DNA of 50,229 bases. Source: Calidithermus chliarophilus DSM 9957. Its GTDB lineage: Bacteria > Deinococcota > Deinococci > Deinococcales > Thermaceae. Location of the stretch: the NCBI RefSeq assembly GCF_000430045.1, contig NZ_KE387027.1:279766-329994 (forward strand), given 5' to 3'. The notes beneath the pieces were generated by a model. It was not told the DNA's origin, did no database searches, and worked only from the letters and a program-made list of their open reading frames with translations. Both the position numbers and the translations under genes were made by a program. How positions within the stretch are numbered: the stretch's first letter is position 1; the number at the start of each line of letters is the position of its first letter. Below are positions 35,279-43,787 of the stretch, one piece after another.

Positions 35279-36634
35279 GTGCGGGAGTGCGACGTGGTGA
35301 TCGTAGGCGCGGGGCTGGCCGGGCTGGTGGCGGCCCGGACCCTGGCGCAGGCGGGGCGTTCGGTGCTGGTGCTCGAGGCCCAGGGCCGGGTGGGCGGGCG
35401 CGTGCTGAACCACACCCTGCCGGGCGGCACGGCGCTCGAGCTCGGCGGGCAGTGGATCGGCCCCACCCAGGAGCGCATGTACGCGCTGTGCCGCGAGCTG
35501 GGCCTGGAGACCTTCCCCACCTACAACCAGGGCGAGCACGTGGTGCACTTCGGGGGCCGCCTCAGCCGCATGGCCCCCGCCCGCGACGCGGCCCCCAAGT
35601 TCCCCCTGTGGGCCCTGCTCGACATCCTGCGGGCCTCGCGGCGCCTGAAGGCGATGGCCGAGGAGCTCGACCTCGAGGCCCCCTGGACGCACCCCAGGGC
35701 GCTGGAGTACGACAGCCAGACCCTCTATAGCTGGCTGCGGCGCCACACCCGCACCCGCCACGGCCGGGGCTACTTCGAGCTCGTCACCGAGGCGGTGTTC
35801 TCGGCGGAGCCCAACCAGATGTCGCTGCTGCACTTTCTCTTCTACCTCAAGTCGGGCGGCGGCCTGGAAAACCTCGTCAGCGTGGACCGGGGCGCCCAGG
35901 CCGAGCGCGTCGTGGGCGGCACCCAGCGCATCGCCCAGCGCCTGGCCGAGGGTTTGGGCGGGCGGGTGCTGTGCTCGAGGCCCGTCCACAAGATCGCCCA
36001 GGACCCGGGCTCGGTGCGGGTCGAAGCCGAGGGCCTGAGCGTGCAGGCCCGTTACTGCATCGTCACCCTGCCCCCCGCCCTGGCCGGCCGCCTGGCCTAC
36101 GACCCCCCGCTGCCCGGCCTGCGCGACCAGCTCACCCAGCGCCTCCCGATGGGCTCGGTGATCAAGCTGATGGTGGTCTACGCCGAGCCCTTCTGGCGCA
36201 GGGAGGGCCTCACCGGCCAGGCCTTCAGCGACGAAGGCCCCGTGCGCGTCACCTTCGACAACTCCCCGCCCTCCGGCTCCCCGGGCGTGCTGCTGGGCTT
36301 CATGGAGGGCGAGGACGGGCGCCGCATGCACCGGCTGACCCCCGCCGAGCGCGAACGCGCCGCCGTCGCCTGCTTAGTGCGCTACTTCGGCCCCCAGGCT
36401 GCCCGGTACGAACAGTACGTGGAAAAAGACTGGATGGACGAGCCCTGGGCCAGGGGCTGCTACGGCGCCCACTTCGGTCCCGGCGTCTGGACCGGCTACG
36501 GCGAGGCCCTGCGCCAGCCCGTCGGGCGCATCCACTGGGCTGGCGCCGAGACCGCGGCGGTGTGGAACGGCTACATGGAGGGGGCGGTGCGCGAGGGGGA
36601 GCGGGCGGCTCGAGCCCTGGCGGACCTGCTCTGA
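35279..36634 (+). CDS. Flavin amine oxidase family protein
   Basis: A 451-residue monoamine-oxidase-like flavoprotein. N-terminal VVIVGAGLAGLVAARTLAQAG and LEAQGRVGGRV, GGQWIGPTQERMYAL, and C-terminal IHWAGAETAAVWNGYMEGAVREGERAA. Oxidises amines to imines, with hydrogen peroxide. The start is uncertain: GTG at 35279 (GGAG upstream) is chosen, TTG at 35264 is an alternative. Divergent from the VOC gene; followed 21 bases later by an antitoxin gene. Confidence 0.88.
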   Translation: MRECDVVIVGAGLAGLVAARTLAQAGRSVLVLEAQGRVGGRVLNHTLPGGTALELGGQWIGPTQERMYALCRELGLETFPTYNQGEHVVHFGGRLSRMAPARDAAPKFPLWALLDILRASRRLKAMAEELDLEAPWTHPRALEYDSQTLYSWLRRHTRTRHGRGYFELVTEAVFSAEPNQMSLLHFLFYLKSGGGLENLVSVDRGAQAERVVGGTQRIAQRLAEGLGGRVLCSRPVHKIAQDPGSVRVEAEGLSVQARYCIVTLPPALAGRLAYDPPLPGLRDQLTQRLPMGSVIKLMVVYAEPFWRREGLTGQAFSDEGPVRVTFDNSPPSGSPGVLLGFMEGEDGRRMHRLTPAERERAAVACLVRYFGPQAARYEQYVEKDWMDEPWARGCYGAHFGPGVWTGYGEALRQPVGRIHWAGAETAAVWNGYMEGAVREGERAARALADLL

Positions 36635-36655
36635 TAGCCAGGTTGGAGGGGTGCC

Positions 36656-36931
36656 GTGCCCAAGACGTGGCAATTGCAGGAAGCCAAGAACAAGCTCAGC
36701 CAGGTGGTCAACGAAGCCTTAGAGGACGGCCCGCAGATCATCACCCGGCACGGGGAGGAGGTGGCGGTGCTCCTCTCGATGGAGGACTACCGCAAGATCG
36801 CCCCCAAGCCGCGCAACCTCTATGAGCTGTTTCACGACTCGCCGCTCGTCGGCGTTGACCTCGACCTGACCCGCGACAAGAACGACCTTGGCCGCCCGCC
36901 CCTCGACTTCAGCGAGCGCCAGAGCGGATGA
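36656..36931 (+). CDS. Phd/YefM family antitoxin
   Basis: A 91-residue protein of the Phd/YefM antitoxin fold: TWQLQEAKNKLSQVVNEALEDGPQIITRHGEEVAVLLSMEDYRKI, then a charged C-terminal tail of the kind that wraps a toxin. GTG start. Its stop overlaps the start of a VapC-type toxin gene by four bases (ATGA), as is normal for such pairs. Because the toxin is broken, it may be an orphan or may neutralise other toxins. Confidence 0.85.
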   Translation: MPKTWQLQEAKNKLSQVVNEALEDGPQIITRHGEEVAVLLSMEDYRKIAPKPRNLYELFHDSPLVGVDLDLTRDKNDLGRPPLDFSERQSG

Positions 36932-37447
36932 GCTACCTCCTCGACGCCTGCGTTCTCTCCGACACCGTCGCCAAGCAGCCCAACCCGGGGGTGCGGGAGT
37001 GGCTGCTGGAAACCGACCCCTGGCTGACCTAATCGCGCCCTTCACTCGCGTTGCGTCCTATCCCGGACGCAACTGCCCCGACCCTGACCCCAAGCCTTAG
37101 ACGGCTGCATGGCCTAAACCCCGTGAAGAGCGCTCTAGCGTCCTGAGCATCGGGAGCTGCGGCGGGGCGTCGAGCGGCTCGAGGAGTCCCGGCGCAAGCG
37201 AGCCCTCGCGGAATGGCTCGATCAGACCGTGCTGCGAGACCTTGGCGACCGGCTTTTCGACGTGGACATCAAGGTTATCGACCACTGGGCGAGGCTGATG
37301 GCGCGGCTCGAGCGCGCAGGCAAGCGCATGCCTGCCGTAGACTCGCTCATTGCCGCTACCGCCCTGGCGCACGGTTTGGTGCTCGTCACCCGCAACGTGG
37401 CCGGCTTCGAGGCCGCGGGCGTCAGGTTGCACAACCCCTGGACTTAG
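36928..37447 (+). pseudogene. VapC-type PIN-domain toxin, split by an insertion
   Basis: N-terminal part MSYLLDACVLSDTVAKQPNPGVREWLLETDPWLT ends at a stop at 37030-37032. The remainder resumes beyond about 37138 as an interrupted SVLSIG then ELRRGVERLEESRRKRALAEWL. The run continues to AVDSLIAATALAHGLVLVTRNVAGFEAAGVRLHNPW. The PIN-domain acidic residues (D6, Glu of GELRRG, Asp of AVDSLIAA) are in the two parts. In addition one G is missing in GGGG before AGCTG, which shifts the frame. Toxin is therefore inactive in this strain as read. Confidence 0.8.
37032..37137. mobile_element. ~106-bp MITE-like insertion inside the vapC-type toxin gene
   Basis: Imperfect terminal inverted repeats GCGCCCTTCAC (37035-37045) and GTGAAGAGCGC (37123-37133; 10 of 11 complementary), with a possible CTA target duplication (37029-37031 and 37135-37137). 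Inside, GTTGCGTCC and GGACGCAAC form a 9-bp hairpin with a 6-base loop. No coding capacity. The inserted place is clear because the two halves of the toxin flank it. The family of the parent element is unknown. Confidence 0.6.
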
Positions 37448-38979
37448 GGCTTGGCTTTGGGCCGGGGTTTGCCTTTGCCCCGGGCCCCAGGCCCCGAGGT
37501 TGTCGCGCCGGGCATGGCCCCCGCCACGAAGGCCGCGAGGTCCTGCTTCATCTGCTGCAGGCTCGGCCGGTGCACGTACATCATGTGGCCGGCCTCGTAG
37601 TAGCGGGTCTGGAGGTTGGCCTGGAGGTGGGGCTCTAAGCCCAGGTGGGCGAAGGTGTAGTCGGTGGCGAAGTAGGGGGTGGCGAGGTCGTAGTAGCCCG
37701 AGCCCACGAAGACCTTGAGGTAGGGGTTGAGGTTCATGGCCTTGCGCAGGGTCTCGGCCACGTTGAGGTACTGGTTCTCGTACTCCTTGTAGCTCCAGTT
37801 CTGGTAGAGCCCGGTGAGCACCTCGTAGGGCAGGTCGCTCTCGAAGCCCAGTTCCTCGCGCACGTACTGGTTGAAGGTGGCGGTGTAGGGGCCCTGGATG
37901 GTGGCGTAGCTGGGGTCGTACTCGCTGTTCTCGCCCGCCGCGTCGCGGTCGTATCCGGTGAAGCGGGAGTCGAGGCGGCCTACCGTCTTGCGCTCGGGGC
38001 GCAGCAACTCCTTGCAGAAGCGGTAGATGCCGACGCGCAGGTTGGTCTGCTCGAGGTACTCCCGCGAGAGCCCGGTGTAGCGCGAGAGCTTCTCGAGCAC
38101 CCCCTCGCGCTCGGCCTCGGGGAGGGCGCTGCCCTTGAACAGCGCCCTCAGGTACTCGCCGCCGGCGAAGGCCTCCACCTCGTCGAGGAAGGCCCGCAAG
38201 GGCTTCTTCTGCAGGTCGGGCGGCAGCTTCTTGTGGTACCACGCGGTGGCGGCGTAGGTGGGCAGGAAGAGCACGTGGGGCAGGTCGTGGCCGGGGGCGA
38301 AGCGGGCGGTGGCGAAGTCGAGGATGCTGCTAACGAGCATGACCCCGTTGAAGTACATGCCGTGGCGCTCCTGCAGGTGGCCGCTGAGCCCGGCGGCGCG
38401 GGTGGTGCCGTAGGACTCCCCGATGAGGAACTTGGGGCTCGTCCAGCGCCCGTAGCGGCTGGTGTAGAGCCGGATGAACTCGCCCACGCTCTCGACGTCG
38501 CGCTTGTAGCCGTGGTACTCCTTGGTCTTCTCGCCGGGCACCATGCGGCTATAGCCGGTGCCCACCGGGTCGATGAACACCAGGTCGCTCACGTCGAGCA
38601 GCGAGTGTTCGTTGTCCACGAGGCGGTAGGGCGGCGGGGTGGGGTTGCCGGCGTCGTCCATCAGCACCCGCCGGGGGCCCAGCACGCCCAGATGCAGCCA
38701 CACCGAGGAGGAGCCCGGCCCCCCGTTGAAGGAGAAGGTGATGGGGCGGCGGCTCCTGTCGGGCACGTCGTCGCGGGTGTAGGCGATGAAGAACACGCTG
38801 GCCTTGGGCTTCTCGCCCTCGCTCGAGCCCTCCTTCTCGCTCTCCTCCTTCAGCACGATGGTCCCGCAGGTGACGGTGTAGCTCACCTCCTGCCCGCCGA
38901 TGCGGACGGTGTGGCGGCTGATGACGAGGTTGTCCTGGGGCGCGGGCTTGGCGTCGGCGGGCTTGGTCTCCTCGGGCAT
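37444..38979 (-). CDS. S10-like serine carboxypeptidase family protein
   Basis: A 511-residue protein of the S10 alpha/beta-hydrolase group. FNGGPGSSSVWLHLGVLGPRRV, catalytic Ser in LIGESYGTTRAAGLSG, Asp in VFVGSGYYDLATP and His in YEAGHMMYVHRPS. It carries no clear signal peptide at the ATG (38979); an upstream TTG would add only five residues. Predicted to release C-terminal residues from peptides. A basic Lys/Pro/Gly tail (GARGKGKPRPKAKP) is unusual. Its stop overlaps the remains of the toxin gene by four bases. Confidence 0.88.
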   Translation of the reverse strand: MPEETKPADAKPAPQDNLVISRHTVRIGGQEVSYTVTCGTIVLKEESEKEGSSEGEKPKASVFFIAYTRDDVPDRSRRPITFSFNGGPGSSSVWLHLGVLGPRRVLMDDAGNPTPPPYRLVDNEHSLLDVSDLVFIDPVGTGYSRMVPGEKTKEYHGYKRDVESVGEFIRLYTSRYGRWTSPKFLIGESYGTTRAAGLSGHLQERHGMYFNGVMLVSSILDFATARFAPGHDLPHVLFLPTYAATAWYHKKLPPDLQKKPLRAFLDEVEAFAGGEYLRALFKGSALPEAEREGVLEKLSRYTGLSREYLEQTNLRVGIYRFCKELLRPERKTVGRLDSRFTGYDRDAAGENSEYDPSYATIQGPYTATFNQYVREELGFESDLPYEVLTGLYQNWSYKEYENQYLNVAETLRKAMNLNPYLKVFVGSGYYDLATPYFATDYTFAHLGLEPHLQANLQTRYYEAGHMMYVHRPSLQQMKQDLAAFVAGAMPGATTSGPGARGKGKPRPKAKP

Positions 38980-39104
38980 GCCCCAATCTATCAAGCCTCA
39001 ATTCCGCTCGACACGGGGGGGCTCGAGTAGCGGTGGGGTCGCCCGGCTGAAGCCGTATTAATCCGTCTCCCAGGGATGAGTGCTACCGTGGCCTTAGCGA
39101 TCCT

Positions 39105-39791
39105 ATGAAAAGTCTGTGGTTCGTGCTCTTGGGCAGTACCAACGGGCTGCTGGTCGCGCTCTACCTCGCTCACGCGGTGGCGGTGAGCCATCCCGGCTGG
39201 GCGCTGGCCGGGCTGTTCAGCGACCCGCGCATGGCGCTGGACACGGACCGGGGCTATGCGGAGGTGTTCGGCTACGTCCAGGAGTTCTGGGTGGTGCTGG
39301 CCGCCCTCGGCCTGGCCTGGCTGCGCCGCGCCCCGGCCTACCTGGCGTGGGCGTTGCTGTTCACCTACTTGCTGCTCGACGACTTCTACGGCCTGCACGA
39401 GGCCCTGGCCCCGGTCGTGGCCGAGCGGGCGGGGCTGGGGCCGCTGGGGGGCCTCGAGCCCGCCGAGGCCGCCGAATTGCTGGTCCTGCTGGGCGTCGGC
39501 CTGGTGCTGGCCGGGGCGGTGGCGCTGGCCTACGGGCTGGCCGGGCCCGAAACCCGGGCACAGTTCCGCCAGGTCGTGCCGCTGGTGCTGCTGCTCCCCG
39601 TCTTCGGGGTCGTGGTGGACGCCGTGCACGAGAATTTCGTCGAGGGGCGCTTCAACCTCTGGCTCGGGCTGCTCGAGGACGGGGGCGAGATGGCGGCGAT
39701 CAGCCTGGTGTGCTGGAAGTTCCTGGAGCTGTTGGCGGGTGCGCTCGAGGCCGGGCGCGTCGCCCCCTCCGAAACGGGGCTGCCGCACTGA
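39105..39791 (+). CDS. Multi-pass membrane protein with conserved-looking DD..HE, DAVHE and EDGGEM motifs
   Basis: A 228-residue protein with roughly six hydrophobic segments. Polar residues inside or next to helices stand out: D92, D93, H98, E99 (LLLDDFYGLHE), D172, H175, E176 (VVDAVHENF), and E191-E195 (LEDGGEM). Such His/Glu/Asp clusters in membrane helices suggest a metal-binding or hydrolase-like site. No family name is recognised with confidence. ATG start; the AEC transporter gene follows after 33 bases. Confidence 0.75.
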   Translation: MKSLWFVLLGSTNGLLVALYLAHAVAVSHPGWALAGLFSDPRMALDTDRGYAEVFGYVQEFWVVLAALGLAWLRRAPAYLAWALLFTYLLLDDFYGLHEALAPVVAERAGLGPLGGLEPAEAAELLVLLGVGLVLAGAVALAYGLAGPETRAQFRQVVPLVLLLPVFGVVVDAVHENFVEGRFNLWLGLLEDGGEMAAISLVCWKFLELLAGALEAGRVAPSETGLPH

Positions 39792-39824
39792 GCCCCGGGG
39801 AGGGCGGTGTATGGTGAGGGCCGC

Positions 39825-40733
39825 ATGGAGGCCATCGCCAGCGCCCTCATCCCCCTCTCCCTGCTGATCGCGCTCGGCTTCGGGCTGCGCCGGCGCAACT
39901 TCGTGGCGGAGGGCTTCTGGCCCCAGCTCGACCGCGTCAACTACTGGATCCTCTTCCCCTCGCTGCTGTTCATCAACCTCGCCACCGCCCGGCTCTCCGA
40001 GGTGCCCGGCTGGCCGCTGGTGCTGTCGGTGTGGGGCGGCTTGCTGGGCTGCTCGCTGCTGATGCTGCTCCTGCGGCCCTGGCTGGCCGCCACCCCCCAG
40101 GCCTTCACCTCGGTGTTCCAGGGCGGCATCCGCTTCAACAGCTACGTGGCGCTGGGCACCCTGCCGGTGCTGTTCACGGGCGGCGGGGCGCTGGCCGCCG
40201 TCCTGGTGGCCGTCACCGTGCCGCTGGTCAACGTGCTGTGCGTGCTGGTGCTGTCGGTGTTCGCCTCCCACCAGGCGCTGTGCTGGAGGGAGGTGCTGCG
40301 CTCGGTCCTGACCAACCCCCTGATCGTGGCCTGTGTGCTGGGGGCTCTGTTCAACCTGACCGGGCTGGGGCTGGGGAGCCTCGAGCCCACCCTCAGGGCC
40401 CTGGGCCAGGCCTCGCTGGCCTGCGGCCTGATGTCGGTGGGTGCCACCCTCCGCTTCGAGCACCTGCGCGAGGGGATCGGCCCCATCCTGGCCTCGATGC
40501 TCTTCAAGTTCGGCGCCCTGCCCGCCCTCAGCGCCGGGCTCGGCCTGCTGCTGGGCGTCCCCGCCCCCGTGCTGGCGGCGGTGACCTTCTTCCAATCCCT
40601 CCCCACCGCCTCCGCCTCCTTCGTCCTCGCCCGCCAGATGGGCGGCGACGAAAAGCTCATGGCCGCCATCCTCACCGTGCAGACCGTGGCGGCCTTCGCG
40701 ACCATGCCGCTTTTGTACTGGTGGCTGGGGTAG
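39825..40733 (+). CDS. AEC family transporter (auxin efflux carrier-like)
   Basis: A 302-residue membrane protein with about ten hydrophobic segments in the AEC (PF03547) layout: N-terminal ALIPLSLLIALGFGLRRR, NYWILFPSLLFINLA, RFNSYVALGTLPVLFTGGGAL, TNPLIVACVLGALFNLTGLG, and C-terminal SLPTASASFVLARQMGGDEKL. Probable organic acid or malonate-type exporter. ATG at 39825 has GAGGG 5 bases upstream. Confidence 0.88.
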   Translation: MEAIASALIPLSLLIALGFGLRRRNFVAEGFWPQLDRVNYWILFPSLLFINLATARLSEVPGWPLVLSVWGGLLGCSLLMLLLRPWLAATPQAFTSVFQGGIRFNSYVALGTLPVLFTGGGALAAVLVAVTVPLVNVLCVLVLSVFASHQALCWREVLRSVLTNPLIVACVLGALFNLTGLGLGSLEPTLRALGQASLACGLMSVGATLRFEHLREGIGPILASMLFKFGALPALSAGLGLLLGVPAPVLAAVTFFQSLPTASASFVLARQMGGDEKLMAAILTVQTVAAFATMPLLYWWLG

Positions 40734-40736
40734 GGG

Positions 40737-40905
40737 GTGGCGTGTGGCTTGTGGTCCCCCCTCCCCAACCCTCCCCTCCGGAGGGGAGGGTTTATCCCCC
40801 CAGCCCCCCTTGCTAAGGGGGGTGACAAGGCGTCTTGCGTTTTGCGTTTGGCGTTTAGCTATCGGCTATGGGCTATCGGCGTTGGGCGTTCGGCTATCGG
40901 CGCTA
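40737..40905 (+). repeat. Composite heptad-repeat element, copy 4 (A module lost)
   Basis: Between convergent AEC and enoyl-CoA hydratase genes. B: GTGTGGC/TTGTGGT; C: CCCTCCCCTCCGGAGGGGAGGG and CCCCCCTTGCTAAGGGGGG hairpins; D: GCGTCTT/GCGTTTT/GCGTTTG; E: GCTATCG/GCTATGG/GCGTTGG/GCTATCG. The first module (GCCGTCA) is missing. Confidence 0.82.
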
Positions 40906-40908
40906 CCC

Positions 40909-41676
40909 TCACCCGAACCGCGGCGCCCGCTTCTCGAAGAACGCCGCGATGCCCTCGGCCAGGTCGCCAGTCTCGCGCACCCAGGCGTTGGCGATGGAGG
41001 CCAGGCGCAGGCCGTCCTCCAGGCCCATCCCCGGCAGGGCGTTGAGCAGTTCCTTGGTCAGCGAGACCGAGGCAGGGGCGTTGGCGGTGATCTCGCGGGC
41101 GAAGGCCAGAGCCTCCTCGAGCACCTGCTCGGCAGGCACCAGCTTGTTGACCAGCCCCATGCGGAAAGCCTCCTGCGCACTGACCAGCTTGCCGGTGAGC
41201 AGCAGCTCGCGGGCGTGCTTCTCGCCCACCGAGCGGATGAGGATCACGCCCACCAGCGCGGCCACGAAGCCGATCTTGACCTCGGTGTAGCCGATGCGGG
41301 CCCCCTCGCTCATCACCACCACGTCGCAGGCGGTCGCCAGCCCCGCGCCCCCGGCCACGGCGGGGCCGTTGACGGCGGCCACGGTGGGCTTGGGGAAGGT
41401 GTAGAGGCGGTGGAAGAGGCGCATCAGCTCGCGGGAGTGGGCCAGGTTGGCCTCGGCGCCCATCTGGGTGACGTTCTTGAGGAACTCGAGGTCGGCCCCC
41501 GCACTGAAGGCCTGCCCCGCGCCGGTGAGCACCACGGCCCGCACGCCGCCGTCCTTCTCGGCCTGGTCCAGCGCCTCGAGCAGGCCGGAAACCATGGCGG
41601 GGGAGAGGGGGTTGCGCCGTTCGGGGTCGGAGAGGGTGAGAACTCGGATGGAACCCTGGTCGCTGCTAGTAACCAT
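40909..41676 (-). CDS. Enoyl-CoA hydratase/isomerase family protein
   Basis: A 255-residue crotonase-fold protein. VVLTGAGQAFSAGADLEFL and NGPAVAGGAGLATACDVVVMSEGARIGYTEVKIGFV are the CoA-binding and oxyanion-hole blocks. Glu in GYTEVKIG and the region after it suggest hydratase activity. Could act in fatty-acid beta-oxidation or branched-chain amino acid breakdown; substrate not readable. Stands alone between a repeat copy and the M14 peptidase gene. Confidence 0.9.
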   Translation of the reverse strand: MVTSSDQGSIRVLTLSDPERRNPLSPAMVSGLLEALDQAEKDGGVRAVVLTGAGQAFSAGADLEFLKNVTQMGAEANLAHSRELMRLFHRLYTFPKPTVAAVNGPAVAGGAGLATACDVVVMSEGARIGYTEVKIGFVAALVGVILIRSVGEKHARELLLTGKLVSAQEAFRMGLVNKLVPAEQVLEEALAFAREITANAPASVSLTKELLNALPGMGLEDGLRLASIANAWVRETGDLAEGIAAFFEKRAPRFG

Positions 41677-41708
41677 GCCTCAATCCTATCGGGCGGGGGC
41701 AGGCCCCG

Positions 41709-41714
41709 TATACT
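41709..41714 (+). promoter_or_regulatory. Putative -10 box of the M14 carboxypeptidase gene
   Basis: TATACT 27 bases before the ATG, followed by a normal leader with AAAAAGGAG as ribosome site. Confidence 0.5.
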
Positions 41715-41741
41715 GACCGAGACAGCGAAAAAGGAGCCGCC

Positions 41742-43451
41742 ATGCCCGAACTCGACCTATCCCGTTTTTACCTCTACGACGAACTCACCGCCTACTTGCA
41801 GGCCGTGGCCGCCGAGTACCCCCACCTGGCGCGGCTGGAGTCCATCGGCAAGAGCTACCAGGGCCGCGACATCTGGGTGATGACCCTCACCAACTTCGCC
41901 ACCGGGGGCGACCCCGAGAAGCCCGCCTACTGGATCGACGCCAACATCCACGCGGGCGAGGTCACCGGCGGGGCCACCGCGCAGTACACCATCCACTACC
42001 TCACCACCCGCTACGGCTCCGACCCCCAGGTCACCCGGCTGCTCGAGCGCTCGGCCTTCTACGTCTGCCCCCGCGTCTCGCCCGACGGCGTCGAGCAGTA
42101 CCTCACCACGCCCCACCAGGTGCGCTCCTCGCTGCGCCCCTACCCCTTCGAGGACGAGCGCGAAGGCCTCTACCCCGAGGACGTGGACGGCGACGGGCGC
42201 ATCCTCCAGATGCGCGTTCAAGACCCCAAGGGGGCCTGGAAGGTCTCCGACAAGGACCCCCGCCTCATGCGCCCCCGCGAGGTGGGGGAGGAGGGGGGCA
42301 CCTACTACCACCTCTACCCCGAGGGCCTGATCCGCGGCTGGGACGGCTACACCGTCAAACCCGCCCCGCCCCGCCACGGCCTCGACCTCAACCGCAGCTT
42401 CCCCGCCGACTGGGGCCCCGAGAGCCAGCAGCGCGGCGCCGGGCCCTTCCCGCTCTCCGAGCCCGAGACCCACGCCCTGGCCCAATTCTTCGCCCGGCAC
42501 AAGAACATCAACGGGATGCAGGCCTATCACACCTACTCCGGCGTGATCCTGCGCCCCTACTCCGGCAAGCCCGATGACGCCCTGCCCACCCACGACCTCA
42601 CCGTCTTCAAGCGCCTGGGCGACAAGGGCACCGAGCTCACCGGCTACCCCCACACCTCGGTCTTCCACGGCTTCCGCTACGACCCCAAGACCACCCTGCG
42701 CGGCGGCTTCTTCGACTGGCTCTACGAGGACTTAGGCATCTTCGGCTTCTCCACCGAGCTGTGGGACGTGATCAGCCTGGCGGGCATCGGGGAGAAGCAG
42801 CCCAACGGAGTCCTCAAGCGCGACTTCATCGGCTGGTTCCGCTCCCACCCCGAGGAGGACGACCTCAAGCTCTTGCAGTTCAACGACGAGCACGGCCTCG
42901 AGGGCTTCAGACCCTGGACTCCCTTCGAGCACCCCCAACTCGGGCCCGTCGAGATCGGGGGCTGGGACTACAAGCGCTTCTGGGGCAACGCCCCGGCCAA
43001 GTTCCTGCCCGACATCGCCCACAAGAACACCCTCTTCACCCTGCTCCACGCCGAGGTGAACCCCCGCCTCGAGCTCAAGCTCGCCAAGGTCGAGCCGGTG
43101 AGCGAGGGCGTCTGGCGCCTGATCGCGGTGCTGGAAAACACCGGCTTCCTGCCCACCTACACCAGCGCCAAGGCCCTGGAGAAGAAGGCGGTCGAGCCCA
43201 TCCGCGTCAAGCTTCACCTGGGCGAGGGGGCGCGGCTGGTCTCGGGCGAGGCGGTGCAGGAGATCGGGCACCTCGAGGGCCGCTCCAACAAGATCGAACT
43301 CTTCGGCGCCCTGCCCTTCGGCGACCAGGAGAAGAAGCTCGAGTGGGTAGTCGCAGCCCCCAGCGGCAGCACGGTCACGCTCGAGGCCATCGCCCAGCGG
43401 GCAGGTACGGTGCGGCAGGAGATCCGGTTGGCGGCGGGGCAAGAGCAATGA
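41742..43451 (+). CDS. M14 family zinc carboxypeptidase
   Basis: A 569-residue protein with a metallocarboxypeptidase domain in about residues 8-330. Zinc ligands H70 and E73 are in NIHAGEVTGG. GLDLNRSFPADWGPES (Asn/Arg substrate-binding) follows, and later FSTELWD with a catalytic Glu. A C-terminal beta-rich part covers about 420-569. It has no signal peptide, so it likely acts on peptides in the cytoplasm. ATG start with AAGGAG 7 bases upstream. Downstream gap holds a repeat copy. Confidence 0.9.
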   Translation: MPELDLSRFYLYDELTAYLQAVAAEYPHLARLESIGKSYQGRDIWVMTLTNFATGGDPEKPAYWIDANIHAGEVTGGATAQYTIHYLTTRYGSDPQVTRLLERSAFYVCPRVSPDGVEQYLTTPHQVRSSLRPYPFEDEREGLYPEDVDGDGRILQMRVQDPKGAWKVSDKDPRLMRPREVGEEGGTYYHLYPEGLIRGWDGYTVKPAPPRHGLDLNRSFPADWGPESQQRGAGPFPLSEPETHALAQFFARHKNINGMQAYHTYSGVILRPYSGKPDDALPTHDLTVFKRLGDKGTELTGYPHTSVFHGFRYDPKTTLRGGFFDWLYEDLGIFGFSTELWDVISLAGIGEKQPNGVLKRDFIGWFRSHPEEDDLKLLQFNDEHGLEGFRPWTPFEHPQLGPVEIGGWDYKRFWGNAPAKFLPDIAHKNTLFTLLHAEVNPRLELKLAKVEPVSEGVWRLIAVLENTGFLPTYTSAKALEKKAVEPIRVKLHLGEGARLVSGEAVQEIGHLEGRSNKIELFGALPFGDQEKKLEWVVAAPSGSTVTLEAIAQRAGTVRQEIRLAAGQEQ

Positions 43452-43692
43452 GCGGTAAGCGATAAGCCGTCAGCGTTCAGCCGTCAGCAGAAGGCTCGTG
43501 GCTCGTGGTGGAAAGAAGCCCCACCCCAGCCCTCCCCGCCCGCGGGGAGGGTTTATCCCCCCAGCCCCCCTTGCTAAGGGGGGTAAGGAAAGGGCGTCTT
43601 GCGTTTTGCGTTTTGCGTACGACGTACGACGTACGACCCGCGCCCGGCGTTTGGCGTTCGGCTATCAGCTATCAGCGTTCGGCCATCAGCAT
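43452..43692 (+). repeat. Composite heptad-repeat element, copy 5 (full)
   Basis: Begins directly after the M14 peptidase stop codon. GCGGTAA/GCGATAA/GCCGTCA/GCGTTCA; GGCTCGT twice; hairpins CCTCCCCGC/GCGGGGAGG and CCCCCCTTGCTAAGGGGGG; GCGTCTT/GCGTTTT twice; GTACGAC three times; GCTATCA/GCGTTCG/GCCATCA. Covers most of the 336-base gap before infC. Confidence 0.85.
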
Positions 43693-43776
43693 TCCACCTC
43701 CCGCCCCCGCTCCCCCTTCCCGAGCGTGGTAGACTCGAGGACAGGGCGTACAAGTCTGCAACATAGGCGTATGCCC

Positions 43777-43784
43777 GGAGGTGA
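43777..43784 (+). promoter_or_regulatory. Strong ribosome site GGAGGTGA that defines an AUA start of infC
   Basis: GGAGG ends 6 bases before ATA at 43788. The first in-frame ATG/GTG/TTG start candidate, GTG at 43821, is 39 bases from the GGAGG and would cut off the conserved INERIR motif. The in-frame TGA at 43782-43784 rules out any earlier start. A mini-frame ATG (43771) MPGGDV with stop TAA (43789-43791) overlaps the ATA. Confidence 0.65.
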
Positions 43785-43787
43785 CGT

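Noticed and set aside
37032-37137. Insertion in the toxin gene as a group II intron or small RNA gene
   Set aside because: Too short for an intron and no catalytic domain V/VI; two halves need frame repair even after excision.
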